The notes beneath the pieces are model-generated. The model did not search any database and had not been told where the DNA came from. It worked only from the letters and a program-made list of their open reading frames with translations. Below, piece after piece: positions 8,372 through 16,123 of a stretch of 64,000 nt of DNA. The DNA comes from Flavobacteriales bacterium (GTDB lineage Bacteria > Bacteroidota > Bacteroidia > Flavobacteriales_D > Sanyastnellaceae), in NCBI GenBank assembly GCA_022447625.1, contig JAKVAX010000009.1, positions 62,001 to 126,000 on the forward strand, in the 5' to 3' direction. The position numbers and the translations under genes are program-made. How positions within the stretch are numbered: the stretch's first letter is position 1; every line of letters starts with the position of its first letter.

Positions 8372-8476
8372 ATGGACTGTGGACCGTGGACCGTGGACAG
8401 ACTAATCATGCTAGCTCCGAAAGCGGACTAATCATGCTGATTCTGGCGTCCGGCGTCCGTTTTCTCCGTTTAGTTA
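8372..8476. repeat. Heptamer tandem array (GTGGACC and GGCGTCC units)
   Basis: Starts ATGGACT, GTGGACC, GTGGACC, GTGGACA and continues in phase through GACTAAT, CATGCTA, GCTCCGA, AAGCGGA, CTAATCA, TGCTGAT to TCTGGCG, TCCGGCG, TCCGTTT, TCTCCGT, TTAGTTA. It also holds a direct repeat ACTAATCATGCT (8401-8412, 8427-8438). Confidence 0.65.
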
Positions 8477-8523
8477 ATAACTGGCTAAGTACCTTTCGCC
8501 ATTTCGCCCTATTCATTAAAGAA

Positions 8524-8540
8524 CTTAGGCCATACGCCTA
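8524..8540 (-). terminator. Hairpin at the 3' end of the M23 peptidase gene
   Basis: TTAGGC and GCCTAA pair around a 5-base loop and overlap the stop region of the minus-strand peptidase gene. There is no clear U-run after it, so it is only a possible terminator. Confidence 0.3.
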
Positions 8541-10253
8541 AAAAGAAATTCCAATCTCCGCCACATTCCCCCGTTCATCCCACACACGCAACAGCAGGTA
8601 TTTTGACTCTTCATCAATCATTCCGTCTTCTGCTTTGTACCAGAGTCGGGCTTTTTTGTGGTCGAAGTGCATGCGAATCCACTTGCCGTCTACGCGGGCT
8701 TCCCAGTGATCGATGCCGGAGAGATCGTCTGTGATGGTGAACGAAAGTTCTTTGCGCGTGGCTTTGCGTGTTTTGATGACTGGAGGAACGGTATCCATTC
8801 CAACCACGTAGGTACCAAAAGCTTTTACGCGAGCATTAACCCAACCGAGTTTGTAGCTGCCGCCACGGTTGTAATAACGTTTCTTCCCTGGGTTGTATTG
8901 AAGTATCATTAGTTTGTCCACAAGGGAATCGGGTACGTCTTCAGCGTCAATTTTGAGAATCATTTCTTCGTGAACAGGTTCAAAGCGGTTCCCTACTTCG
9001 AAGTAAGGTGACTTGACAGAAAGCGGACCTCCGCGAACTTCATTGATCCACACATAGGCGTCGTCGTAGAGTCTGCCTTCTGGGATGAACAGATTACAGC
9101 CTTCAGTGCGAATCGTATTGACCTTATCGAATGCACACCTTCGCGCGCCTGATGGTTTCAAACTACCCGATTCCGCGCTAGCGTTGGGCTCATCAACTTG
9201 TTGAAGATCGAAGCTTACTTCGCTCGTATTACCATGAACATCATAGACCTTCACTAGAACTGAGTGAATTTGATTATCTGGTAGTTCTATTCGTCCGTTG
9301 TTCTTGACCGTACGGTAGATAGGCAGACGGTTGTATGGTAAACGGAACGTTCGGTGAATACTCTTCTTTTCTTGCTTCATGGTAGCGAAATCCATGTGTG
9401 CATTCATGAAGCGGTTGGTGGCAAAATCGAGTTGCTCGAGCTTTTCTTCGAAGAGCAGTTCATCGTCTAGGAAGACTTCGAGGCGGAAGATTCCGCAGAT
9501 GTTGCTGTTGTTATCAAGTTGATCTATGGTGTGCACCCCGACTCCCACTGGCCCATAGACAGGAATGGGGCCTTTCCGCGTTAGCGAGACCTTACCAGAA
9601 GTGCCGTTGGTAGCAATCAACTGCGAACGATGCGTTCCCATAACCTGACTTGAATCCTCAAGCGGAACCACCTGAATACCTCTCAAGGCTGGCGCTCTCG
9701 AATCAGCTACTGGAAAATCCCAGAGCAAGGGATTGACTGGAAACTCGGAGTCCGTCTCGCGAATCTCGAAATGAAGGTGAGGTCCACCAGAAGAGCCGCT
9801 GTTGCCAGACCATGCGATGACCTCAGAAGAGTCAATAGGGATGAGTCCGACACCAGGGTACAGATCTACTTCCCACGATTCTAGTTCGTACTGTGCATCG
9901 CGGAGAAAGTTTTCAATCTTATCATTCAGCTTGCTAAGGTGGGCATAAACCGAAGTGTAGCCATTGGGGTGATCGACATAGATCACCGTTCCGTACCCAT
10001 AGGAGGAGATCTTGATTCGGCTGATATGCCCTTCCGCGATAGCGTAAATAGGCAAGCCTGTACGACCTTGTGTTTTAATGTCAAGACCCGTGTGAAAGTG
10101 ATTCGAACGGAACTCACCGAAGTTCCCTGAAAGATTCAGTGGAATATCAAGTGGAGAACGAAATCCGGAGCGCGTACTATGTTGGGCTTCCGCCGTTAAG
10201 GCAAAAAACAAGACACAGAAAATCACAGATAGAAAAGCGCGGCACTGCAACAT
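8538..10253 (-). CDS. M23 family metallopeptidase (LytM-like)
   Basis: The 571-residue secreted protein has a signal peptide (cleavage after AEAQ, near residue 24) and an N-terminal LytM/M23 domain: HFHTGLDIK gives zinc ligands His54 and Asp58, and GGPHLHFEIRE gives His159 and His161. Between them lies YVDHPNGYTSVYAHLSKL. M23 enzymes cleave peptidoglycan cross-bridges or act as LytM amidase activators. The long C-terminal half (about 180-571) is beta-rich and unassigned, and probably belongs in the periplasm or outer membrane. The gene holds three exact copies of the dispersed 13-mer (9171, 9574, 10032), the highest density in the window. Confidence 0.88.
   Translation of the reverse strand: MLQCRAFLSVIFCVLFFALTAEAQHSTRSGFRSPLDIPLNLSGNFGEFRSNHFHTGLDIKTQGRTGLPIYAIAEGHISRIKISSYGYGTVIYVDHPNGYTSVYAHLSKLNDKIENFLRDAQYELESWEVDLYPGVGLIPIDSSEVIAWSGNSGSSGGPHLHFEIRETDSEFPVNPLLWDFPVADSRAPALRGIQVVPLEDSSQVMGTHRSQLIATNGTSGKVSLTRKGPIPVYGPVGVGVHTIDQLDNNSNICGIFRLEVFLDDELLFEEKLEQLDFATNRFMNAHMDFATMKQEKKSIHRTFRLPYNRLPIYRTVKNNGRIELPDNQIHSVLVKVYDVHGNTSEVSFDLQQVDEPNASAESGSLKPSGARRCAFDKVNTIRTEGCNLFIPEGRLYDDAYVWINEVRGGPLSVKSPYFEVGNRFEPVHEEMILKIDAEDVPDSLVDKLMILQYNPGKKRYYNRGGSYKLGWVNARVKAFGTYVVGMDTVPPVIKTRKATRKELSFTITDDLSGIDHWEARVDGKWIRMHFDHKKARLWYKAEDGMIDEESKYLLLRVWDERGNVAEIGISF
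9171..9183 (+). repeat. Dispersed 13-mer TTCCGCGCTAGCG
   Basis: Exact copy inside the M23 peptidase gene, antisense; encodes Ala-Ser-Ala-Glu on the coding strand. Confidence 0.8.
9574..9586 (+). repeat. Dispersed 13-mer TTCCGCGTTAGCG
   Basis: Exact to the consensus, inside the M23 gene and antisense, but in another frame (Ser-Leu-Thr-Arg-Lys). Confidence 0.8.
10032..10044 (+). repeat. Dispersed 13-mer TTCCGCGATAGCG
   Basis: Exact to the consensus, inside the M23 gene and antisense; encodes Ala-Ile-Ala-Glu. Confidence 0.8.
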
Positions 10254-10369
10254 GGATTACGAAGTTCGCAAAGCCTTTAAGATCTAACGGGGAAGCACAC
10301 TACAAGTTGTTAGCACGACGTTGAAGAGAACATTCGCGTGTTTAAGCCTTAGACTTCCGTTAACATTCT

Positions 10370-10377
10370 TACTTTTG
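10370..10377 (+). promoter_or_regulatory. -7 box TACTTTTG upstream of the coiled coil-zapA-rny operon
   Basis: Perfect TAnnTTTG match 38 bases before the first start codon of the operon. The transcript leader would be about 34 nt. Confidence 0.55.
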
Positions 10378-10415
10378 TTTGGGGAGGTAGGGGCAGATCC
10401 TACTGATCGATAACT

Positions 10416-10694
10416 ATGGAAAACGTCATTGGTGATATTCGGAAAAAGGTCGGGCAACTGCTCGAAGAGCGTTCTCGAATGGCTGAAGAAATGAAGCAGA
10501 AAGATGAAGCGTTGAACGCGCTCCAACACCAACTTGACCAGACCCAGCAGCAGATCGATGAGTTAGAGAAAGTTAACCACACCCTTAAAATCGCTAAATC
10601 GTTGACCGGCGCCGAAGATAATACGGAAGCCAAGCAGAAGATCAATGAGTTGGTGAGAGAGATCGACAAGTGTATCGCATTACTGAATAAATAA
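10416..10694 (+). CDS. Small coiled-coil protein preceding ZapA
   Basis: The 92-residue protein is almost entirely a predicted coiled coil: heptad-like Leu/Ile spacing runs from about residue 3 to 65 (LLEERSRMAEEMKQKDEALNAL and further), followed by a short helix KINELVREIDKCIALLNK. No signal peptide is present. It lies 9 bases before zapA, so a role at the division ring, analogous to ZapB, is plausible from position and shape only. There is no sequence proof of orthology to ZapB. Confidence 0.75.
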   Translation: MENVIGDIRKKVGQLLEERSRMAEEMKQKDEALNALQHQLDQTQQQIDELEKVNHTLKIAKSLTGAEDNTEAKQKINELVREIDKCIALLNK

Positions 10695-10703
10695 ACACCC
10701 TGC

Positions 10704-10985
10704 ATGAGTGAATTGTCAATCAAGGTGAAGATCGCCGGCCGCCAGTTCCCACTCACGATACCACGTGAGGAGGAAGAGATGGTGCGCAAGGCTGCCAAGA
10801 TGGTTGACGAGCAGTTCCGGTTCTTTACCGAGAACTACGCCGTGCAAGACCGAGCTGACCTGCTTGCCATGGTGGCACTGCAGATGGCTACTTCCGCCGT
10901 CAAGGCGAAACAGAACTCCGAAGACCCTGCACAGACTGACGAGTTACAAGAGATCAGCGATATGCTTTCCGATGCCCTCTCCTGA
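10704..10985 (+). CDS. zapA: Cell division protein ZapA
   Basis: The 93-residue protein fits ZapA: an N-terminal beta part, LSIKVKIAGRQFPLTIPREEEEMVRKAAKMVDEQF, then a C-terminal helix that forms the coiled-coil dimer/tetramer (ADLLAMVALQMATSAVKAKQ). ZapA binds FtsZ and bundles its filaments at mid-cell. It sits between the small coiled-coil gene (9-base gap) and rny (30-base gap), the same order seen in many Bacteroidota, and the three are probably cotranscribed from the promoter at 10370. Confidence 0.9.
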   Translation: MSELSIKVKIAGRQFPLTIPREEEEMVRKAAKMVDEQFRFFTENYAVQDRADLLAMVALQMATSAVKAKQNSEDPAQTDELQEISDMLSDALS

Positions 10986-11015
10986 GTTTGTCTTCGCGCC
11001 ACATAGAAAAAAACA

Positions 11016-12554
11016 ATGGATATTATGACTATTGTAGTTGGAGTAGCGGGTGTCATTATTGGCGCCGGACTAGCCTACCTCCTCTACACAAAGTTGCTTC
11101 AGAAACGTGCTGAAGTGATCGTCGAAGAAGCCGAAGAAAAAGGTGAAACGATCAAACAACAAAAACTTCTTCAAGCCAAAGAGAAATTCCTTGCACTCAA
11201 AGAGGAGCACTCGAAAGAAATCAAAAAGAAAAACCGAGAGCTGCAGTCTGCAAAGGACAAAGTAAAGAGCAAGGAGGCTCAGCTTTCAAAGCAGCTAGAA
11301 TCTAACAAGCGCAAACAACAAGAGGTAGACAAGATCAAGCAGAACCTTGACAATCAGCTTCAAGTCGTTTCCAAGAAACAAGCAGATCTTGAAAAATCAC
11401 ACCAGAAATCAGTAGCCCTTCTCGAAGACATCAGCGGACTAAGCGCAGATGACGCTAAGAAGTCTTTGATGGAAGAGCTGAAAGAAGAAGCACGAAGCAT
11501 GGCTTCTGTACAAGTTCAAGAGATTCTTGACGAAGCAAAACTCAAAGCAAATCAAGACGCGAAGCGTATCGTTATTCAATCGATTCAACGTGTAGCTACA
11601 GAGCATGCGATTGAGAACTCTGTTTCGGTTTTCAATATCGAGAACGACGATATTAAAGGACGCATCATTGGACGTGAAGGACGAAACATTCGCGCGCTTG
11701 AGGCAGCTACTGGAGTTGAGATCATTGTAGATGATACTCCAGAAGCAATCATCCTTTCTTGTTTTGACCCAGTTCGCCGAGAGGTAGCTCGCCTTGCGAT
11801 GCACCAGTTGGTGAGCGATGGTCGTATCCACCCTGCGCGTATTGAGGAGGTGGTAAACAAGACACGCAAGAACATCGAAGAAGAGATCATGGAGGTAGGT
11901 AAACGTGCCGCTATTGACCTCGGAATCCACAACTTGAATTCAGCCTTGATTCGCATGGTTGGACGTATGAAGTACCGTTCTTCTTACGGACAAAACCTTC
12001 TCAAGCACTCGCGTGAAGTAGCGAACCTTTGTGCAGTAATGGCAGCGGAGCTTGGTCTAAACGCGAAGGCTGCGAAACGTGCAGGTCTTCTCCACGATAT
12101 CGGTAAGGTGTCAGACGAAGAGTCTGAACTTCCACACGCAATCTTGGGGATGAAACTCGCTGAGAAATACGGTGAGAAGAAAGACGTGTGTAATGCCATC
12201 GGTGCTCACCACGATGAGATTGAGATGACGACCCTCATCTCTCCTATCATTCAGGTTTGTGATGCCATCTCTGGTGCACGTCCTGGAGCTCGTCGTGAAG
12301 TAGTTGAAAGCTACATTCAACGTTTGAAAGATCTTGAAAACCTTGCCCTTGAATACGACGGGGTAACCAAGTCATACGCCATCCAAGCCGGTCGTGAGCT
12401 ACGTGTTATCGTAGAAAGCGAGAAGGTAAGCGATGAACGCGCAGATCAGCTGTCATTCGATATCTCTCAAAAGATTCAGAATGAAATGACCTACCCAGGT
12501 CAAGTGAAGATCACGGTGATTCGTGAGAAGCGATCAGTAAATTACGCTCGTTGA
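11016..12554 (+). CDS. rny: Ribonuclease Y
   Basis: The 512-residue protein has all RNase Y parts in order: one N-terminal membrane helix (about residues 3-23, [18 protein letters not shown]), a long Lys/Glu-rich coiled coil (about 30-190), a KH domain (about 205-265) with [17 protein letters not shown], and an HD domain (about 335-430) with LLHDIGK and GAHHDE. It is a membrane-associated endoribonuclease that starts mRNA decay. The length matches the family. The start at 11016 places the helix directly at the N-terminus. A good intrinsic terminator follows at 12588. Confidence 0.95.
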   Translation: MDIMTIVVGVAGVIIGAGLAYLLYTKLLQKRAEVIVEEAEEKGETIKQQKLLQAKEKFLALKEEHSKEIKKKNRELQSAKDKVKSKEAQLSKQLESNKRKQQEVDKIKQNLDNQLQVVSKKQADLEKSHQKSVALLEDISGLSADDAKKSLMEELKEEARSMASVQVQEILDEAKLKANQDAKRIVIQSIQRVATEHAIENSVSVFNIENDDIKGRIIGREGRNIRALEAATGVEIIVDDTPEAIILSCFDPVRREVARLAMHQLVSDGRIHPARIEEVVNKTRKNIEEEIMEVGKRAAIDLGIHNLNSALIRMVGRMKYRSSYGQNLLKHSREVANLCAVMAAELGLNAKAAKRAGLLHDIGKVSDEESELPHAILGMKLAEKYGEKKDVCNAIGAHHDEIEMTTLISPIIQVCDAISGARPGARREVVESYIQRLKDLENLALEYDGVTKSYAIQAGRELRVIVESEKVSDERADQLSFDISQKIQNEMTYPGQVKITVIREKRSVNYAR

Positions 12555-12555
12555 T

Positions 12556-12581
12556 TAGGCGATAGGCTTTAGGTCTTAGGG
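12556..12581. repeat. Heptamer array TAGGCGA TAGGCTT TAGGTCT TAGGG
   Basis: Begins one base after the rny stop codon and stops just before the terminator stem. Confidence 0.75.
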
Positions 12582-12587
12582 AATTTT

Positions 12588-12613
12588 AAAGGGGGCGGTT
12601 GCTCCCTTTTTTG
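12588..12613 (+). terminator. Intrinsic terminator of the zapA-rny operon
   Basis: Stem AAAGGGGG / CTCCCTTT (8 pairs, one G-U) around a 6-base loop, followed by a run of T. Confidence 0.85.
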
Positions 12614-12615
12614 TT

Positions 12616-12640
12616 GGCAGTAGGCTGTATGCGGTATGCT
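12616..12640. repeat. Heptamer array GGCAGTA GGCTGTA TGCGGTA TGCT
   Basis: Three to four 7-mers directly after the terminator, of a different unit type from the array before it. Confidence 0.6.
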
Positions 12641-12738
12641 GCTTCTTGGCTGCTTTCTTGAATCGAGATTTTCAGTGAATTTTGACGAACTTCTTTAGCT
12701 TTAAAAGACCATTTCTCAATAGTTTCACCACTTCGGTT

Positions 12739-12771
12739 CTAACGCCTAAAGCCCATAGCCTAAAGCCCCCC
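12739..12771. repeat. Heptamer array CTAACGC CTAAAGC CCATAGC CTAAAGC CCCCC
   Basis: Ends 3 bases before the ATG of the next gene, so it forms the whole leader region of that gene. The unit is the reverse complement of the TAGGCTT type. Confidence 0.75.
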
Positions 12772-12774
12772 ACC

Positions 12775-13152
12775 ATGAGATTTTATCTGTTCATCCCTCT
12801 CATCCTATTAGCATGCAGTCAACCTGAAAAGCCCCCATCCATCACCGGTGAATGGTCGATGTACCATGTAATCCAACAAGGAGAAGACGTTACCTCTGAG
12901 CACGATCCACATGATGAACGTTATGTGATCATGCATGCTGACAGCACCTTTAACAGTGGTGGACGTCCGTTTGGGGAGAACAGTGGAAAGTATTCTTTCG
13001 ACGCCGAAGCCATGACCTTGTTTCTCGACAGTGATGCTGGTCCAGAAGATGATAGCCATTGGAAGGTGACACTGAGTGGAGATACAATGTTTTGGGATGG
13101 AACGGGGTCTGTGTGGGCTGAGGGGTTCAGAATCGTTAATACTAGGCGTTAG
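12775..13152 (+). CDS. Small lipocalin-like lipoprotein
   Basis: The 125-residue protein begins MRFYLFIPLILLACSQPEK with a lipobox (LLAC, Cys14), so it should be lipidated and envelope-attached. The body, ITGEWSMYHVIQQGE onward, follows the pattern of short lipocalin-like domains of Bacteroidota (a GxW near the start and a series of beta-strands). I chose the ATG at 12775 because upstream in-frame sequence is made of heptamer repeats and would bury the signal peptide. The last codons (ACT AGG CGT TAG) are themselves the first heptamers of the next array. Function unknown. Confidence 0.7.
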   Translation: MRFYLFIPLILLACSQPEKPPSITGEWSMYHVIQQGEDVTSEHDPHDERYVIMHADSTFNSGGRPFGENSGKYSFDAEAMTLFLDSDAGPEDDSHWKVTLSGDTMFWDGTGSVWAEGFRIVNTRR

Positions 13153-13245
13153 GCTTTAGGCTTTAGCTTGATTTAGTAGGTGGCTTTCATAGAACTGCGT
13201 TCCGCGTTCCACATTCCGCGTTCCTTCCTACCTTTAGCTGTAATG
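13141..13245. repeat. Heptamer tandem array, 15 units with two unit types
   Basis: In one phase: ACTAGGC, GTTAGGC, TTTAGGC, TTTAGCT, TGATTTA, GTAGGTG, GCTTTCA, TAGAACT, GCGTTCC, GCGTTCC, ACATTCC, GCGTTCC, TTCCTAC, CTTTAGC, TGTAATG. It overlaps the stop codon of the lipoprotein gene and the start codon of the next gene. Confidence 0.75.
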
Positions 13246-13446
13246 TTGAAAATCGTATTTTACATCGTTTCCGCATGTTTGGTAGTTTCTTTGGGAATGT
13301 GTGGTTTCATCATGAATCGCAATTTCTTTCGGAGTGGTAAGAAACCCTTCGATAGAAATCCATTTGGAGCAAAAGTGCCATACAATCTCGGGGTAGTCAC
13401 AATAGTTGTGATAATCATTTGGGGACTCCTCAATTTTGTGATTTAA
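13243..13446 (+). CDS. Small membrane protein, unknown
   Basis: The 67-residue protein starts MLKIVFYIVSACLVVSLGM and has two hydrophobic segments (about 3-22 and 46-65) around a basic, Asn/Phe-rich loop (NRNFFRSGKKPFDRNPFGAK). A longer reading from 13180 would consist of translated heptamer repeats, so the ATG at 13243 is preferred. No family is recognised. The gene is boxed between two heptamer arrays. Confidence 0.55.
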   Translation: MLKIVFYIVSACLVVSLGMCGFIMNRNFFRSGKKPFDRNPFGAKVPYNLGVVTIVVIIIWGLLNFVI

Positions 13447-13484
13447 TAGTCAGCCAGGCAAACAGTCGACACTATCCAGGGTTG

Positions 13485-13519
13485 CACCGCGTTCCGCGTT
13501 CCACATTCCGCGTTCCTCC
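13485..13519. repeat. Heptamer array CACCGCG TTCCGCG TTCCACA TTCCGCG TTCCTCC
   Basis: Five units of the GTTCCGC type in the gap before the flippase gene; 27 of its bases repeat part of the 13196-13228 array. Confidence 0.75.
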
Positions 13520-13605
13520 CTCCTATCAACCGCGTGTAATTCAAAACTCCTGACGTATCCGAGAATGTGGTGCAGCTTTCAGCGTAATTTGCGTTGTTAG
13601 GAACA

Positions 13606-15138
13606 GTGAGTACCCGAGAAAAATTCATAGCGTCTTTTGGATGGCAAGCACTGAACGTGTTTTCCCAGGTCATCTTGCAGTTGATCTTCATCTCGATCTT
13701 AGCGCGTTTGATTACCAAAGATGCTTTTGGGGTCATGGCCATTGCCCTCTTTGTGGTTGGCTTTATTGAGATATTTTCGCAGATTGGGATTGGTCCGGCG
13801 TTGATTCAGCGGAAAGAGTTGACCAAGGAGCATATCAATGGCGCCTTCTTCATCAGCTTACTGTTGGGTATCGGGGTCACCATCGCCCTTTACCTCGTGG
13901 CTCCTCTGGTGGCAGCCTTTTACGAGGACGAAGTCTTGACTTCTGTCTTGCGTTGGATTGGATTGAGTTTCTTGATTTCCGCGTTAGCGATTGTTCCAAA
14001 AAGCTTGATTATCAAAGAAATGAGCTTTAAGAAGCTCTTCTTCTGTTCAGGAACAGCCATGACCATTGGAAACCTTGGGGTGGGTTTGACGCTTGCTTAT
14101 TCAGGCTATGATATTTGGGCTTATGTATTCGCTTTGTTGGCTCAAAACACCTTGATGACCATTACTTACTGGATTTTTCATCCGGTGAAAATCGGGACTA
14201 GCTGGAATTGGGAGACGACGAAAGACATGATTCGCTACGGCGGTGGTAGCACCTTGTTCAACATGTTTAACTACGCCGCAACGAAGATCGATGTCTTAAT
14301 TGTAGGTAAGTTTGGTTCTACAGGAGCGGATGCAGCGGATGGAAGAGCCTATGACCGCTGGTCAACTACCGGTATTTATGATCGTTCCGCTTACTTGATG
14401 AGCCTGCCGATTACGGTCTTGGGTAAATTGAGTGATAGCGTCATGTTCAGCGGCTTGTCACAACTGCAAGACGACAAACCCAAGCTTCAACGCGCGTTCT
14501 TAAGCGCCATTTATCACATTGCATTGTTGGTCATTCCAGGAGCGATTTTCATGGTCTTCTTCGCGGAAGAAATCACCATTCTCTTCCTCGGTGATCAGTA
14601 CTTTGACGCCATTCCAATTGTTGAGATTCTATTTATTTCAGTGGCCTTCCGTTCATTGATTAAGATTGCTGATTCTGTCGTTCGCGCACTTGACCGAGTT
14701 TACACAGCCAGCGGCATCAAAGCGATCTTCTTTGTATTGGTCGGATTAGGTACCTTCTTCGCACTCCCTGCCGGACTAAAAGGCGTGGCATGGGCGCTTG
14801 AGGGATCTGTGGCGATTCAATTCGTCATGATGATGACCTTAAGTTTGAAGTTGGTTGACTTGAGTTGGAAACGACTGATCAAAAAAGTCATTCCAGGTAT
14901 CATCCTTGGAATATTCGTAGTCATCGCTTCCGCGCTAGCGAAACTCATCAACATGAACATCGATGATATGCGCCTGTTGAGACTGTTCATCGCTTTAATC
15001 ATCAATGGCGGAATTGTGCTGATCATGGCATGGTATCTGCCTTGGTTATTCAAACAGGGCAAGGATAACGTGCTTCAAACCATCGCCGAACGCATTCCGG
15101 TAAAAGCATTGAAAGCACGTTGGGGAAGGAAATCGTAA
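13606..15138 (+). CDS. Polysaccharide flippase, MOP superfamily (WzxC-like)
   Basis: The 510-residue integral membrane protein has about 12-14 hydrophobic helices and the Wzx/MATE-like N-terminus REKFIASFGWQALNVFSQVILQ, followed by LARLITKDAFGVMAIALFVVGF and IGIGPALIQRKEL, the pattern of the lipopolysaccharide biosynthesis WzxC family. It would move lipid-linked sugars across the inner membrane. The GTG at 13606 (VSTREKF) is taken as the start; TTG at 13594 is possible. The gene carries two sense copies of the dispersed 13-mer. No other polysaccharide gene is adjacent; a second flippase lies at 61363. Confidence 0.85.
   Translation: MSTREKFIASFGWQALNVFSQVILQLIFISILARLITKDAFGVMAIALFVVGFIEIFSQIGIGPALIQRKELTKEHINGAFFISLLLGIGVTIALYLVAPLVAAFYEDEVLTSVLRWIGLSFLISALAIVPKSLIIKEMSFKKLFFCSGTAMTIGNLGVGLTLAYSGYDIWAYVFALLAQNTLMTITYWIFHPVKIGTSWNWETTKDMIRYGGGSTLFNMFNYAATKIDVLIVGKFGSTGADAADGRAYDRWSTTGIYDRSAYLMSLPITVLGKLSDSVMFSGLSQLQDDKPKLQRAFLSAIYHIALLVIPGAIFMVFFAEEITILFLGDQYFDAIPIVEILFISVAFRSLIKIADSVVRALDRVYTASGIKAIFFVLVGLGTFFALPAGLKGVAWALEGSVAIQFVMMMTLSLKLVDLSWKRLIKKVIPGIILGIFVVIASALAKLINMNIDDMRLLRLFIALIINGGIVLIMAWYLPWLFKQGKDNVLQTIAERIPVKALKARWGRKS
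13977..13989 (+). repeat. Dispersed 13-mer TTCCGCGTTAGCG
   Basis: Exact to the consensus, in the flippase gene and in sense orientation (Ser-Ala-Leu-Ala). Confidence 0.8.
14928..14940 (+). repeat. Dispersed 13-mer TTCCGCGCTAGCG
   Basis: Exact copy in the flippase gene, sense orientation (Ser-Ala-Leu-Ala). Confidence 0.8.
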
Positions 15139-15170
15139 CTTCGCGCCTCGCTCCTCGTAGGGCATGAGAC

Positions 15171-15884
15171 ATGAGGGAAAATTTTAGAATCGTAGGTGTT
15201 TTTTTGGTGATGTTTTTCGCCCTATCGGGCGGAACGCAAAGCTTCGCGCAATGTGATTTGAAGATCAACAATCCTGACTCCCTAGAATTCCGACTATTTA
15301 TTGGTGGTGCTTCCGTTGAAACGGAGATCACAGAGATGATGGCCATCGATTCTGTTGATTGCGGAATGTGCCTGCTCGACATCATTGTTATAGACAGCTT
15401 GAACGTCCATCTGCGCACTGACCTGAATGTAGATACCAGCTGGACTCCGGAGTTACAGCTACGCAATGACTCATTAGGAATCCGCCTTGAAGTACTCAAT
15501 CCAAAAGTGCTGGCAACAGTAGATTACACTTCTCCTGTCGCTACTCGAAGCAGTGAGATTAATGTACAGGTCTTCGCTCTTGATGGTGCGGCTTGTGCTC
15601 CACCGGCAACACCAGCCCAACTTTCTCGTTGGATCGGAGAACTCGAAAAAATGGATTTTGAACGTCAGCGTCTCAAATACTTAGAGAATCTGACACGTCA
15701 AGAGGTTTGTCTTACCACTTCTCAAATTCGCCAACTTTGCGCTTACATCGACGATGAAAATAAACGCCTAGAATTCCTAAACGCCTCTTACGCCAATTGC
15801 TACGACCGTTCACAATTCACGGTCTTAGAGGATCTTCTATATCTGGAACGCTCAAAGGAAGCCTTCCGAGGGATAGCTAGGTAG
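15171..15884 (+). CDS. Secreted DUF4476-domain protein
   Basis: The 237-residue protein has a signal peptide (about residues 1-26, ending SFAQ). Its C-terminal half (about 145-235) matches the DUF4476 pattern: FERQRLKYLENLTRQEVCLTTSQIRQLC and FEDERLEFL-like repeats (ENKRLEFLNASYANCYD). The N-terminal half is beta-rich with paired cysteines (CDLKINN, CGMCLLD). The domain is widespread in Bacteroidota and has no assigned function. The gene lies 32 bases after the flippase gene and may be cotranscribed with it. Confidence 0.7.
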   Translation: MRENFRIVGVFLVMFFALSGGTQSFAQCDLKINNPDSLEFRLFIGGASVETEITEMMAIDSVDCGMCLLDIIVIDSLNVHLRTDLNVDTSWTPELQLRNDSLGIRLEVLNPKVLATVDYTSPVATRSSEINVQVFALDGAACAPPATPAQLSRWIGELEKMDFERQRLKYLENLTRQEVCLTTSQIRQLCAYIDDENKRLEFLNASYANCYDRSQFTVLEDLLYLERSKEAFRGIAR

Positions 15885-15898
15885 CGCTGAGCTCTGTT

Positions 15899-16038
15899 CG
15901 TGGTTCTACGAAACTAGAATCTATAACCTATAACTCAGAACCAAACACCAACAACCGCGTTCCGCATTCCGCGTTCCGCGATCAGAGTCTCACGTTCCAC
16001 GTTCCACGTTCCACATTCAACATTCCACGTCCAACGAT
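15899..16038. repeat. Longest heptamer tandem array, about 20 units in one phase
   Basis: Gap-free 7-mers: CGTGGTT, CTACGAA, ACTAGAA, TCTATAA, CCTATAA, CTCAGAA, CCAAACA, CCAACAA, CCGCGTT, CCGCATT, CCGCGTT, CCGCGAT, CAGAGTC, TCACGTT, CCACGTT, CCACGTT, CCACATT, CAACATT, CCACGTC, CAACGAT. The unit drifts gradually from TATAACC to CCGCGTT to CCACGTT. It fills most of the 239-base gap before paaA. Confidence 0.85.
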
Positions 16039-16087
16039 GAACACAATGAGATTAATCAAGGTTACCCCCTAAAAGCACACATTTTCG

Positions 16088-16095
16088 TAAAATTG
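16088..16095 (+). promoter_or_regulatory. Near-consensus -7 box TAAAATTG before paaA
   Basis: One mismatch to TAnnTTTG, 28 bases before the paaA start; the only promoter-like sequence right of the heptamer array. Confidence 0.35.
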
Positions 16096-16123
16096 TAGTG
16101 ACGTCAATGACACGTTCCTGATT

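Noticed and set aside
8140-8409. Minus-strand frame of 89 codons with a signal-peptide-like start
   Set aside because: It lies opposite the end of the metallopeptidase pseudogene, whose plus-strand frame continues to 8349 with better protein-like sequence; the apparent signal peptide is the complement of that coding stretch.
12682-12774. N-terminal extension of the lipoprotein gene
   Set aside because: The upstream codons are translated heptamer repeats and would place the lipobox 45 residues inside the protein.
13180-13242. N-terminal extension of the small membrane protein gene
   Set aside because: It consists of the GCGTTCC array; the ATG at 13243 begins directly with the membrane helix.
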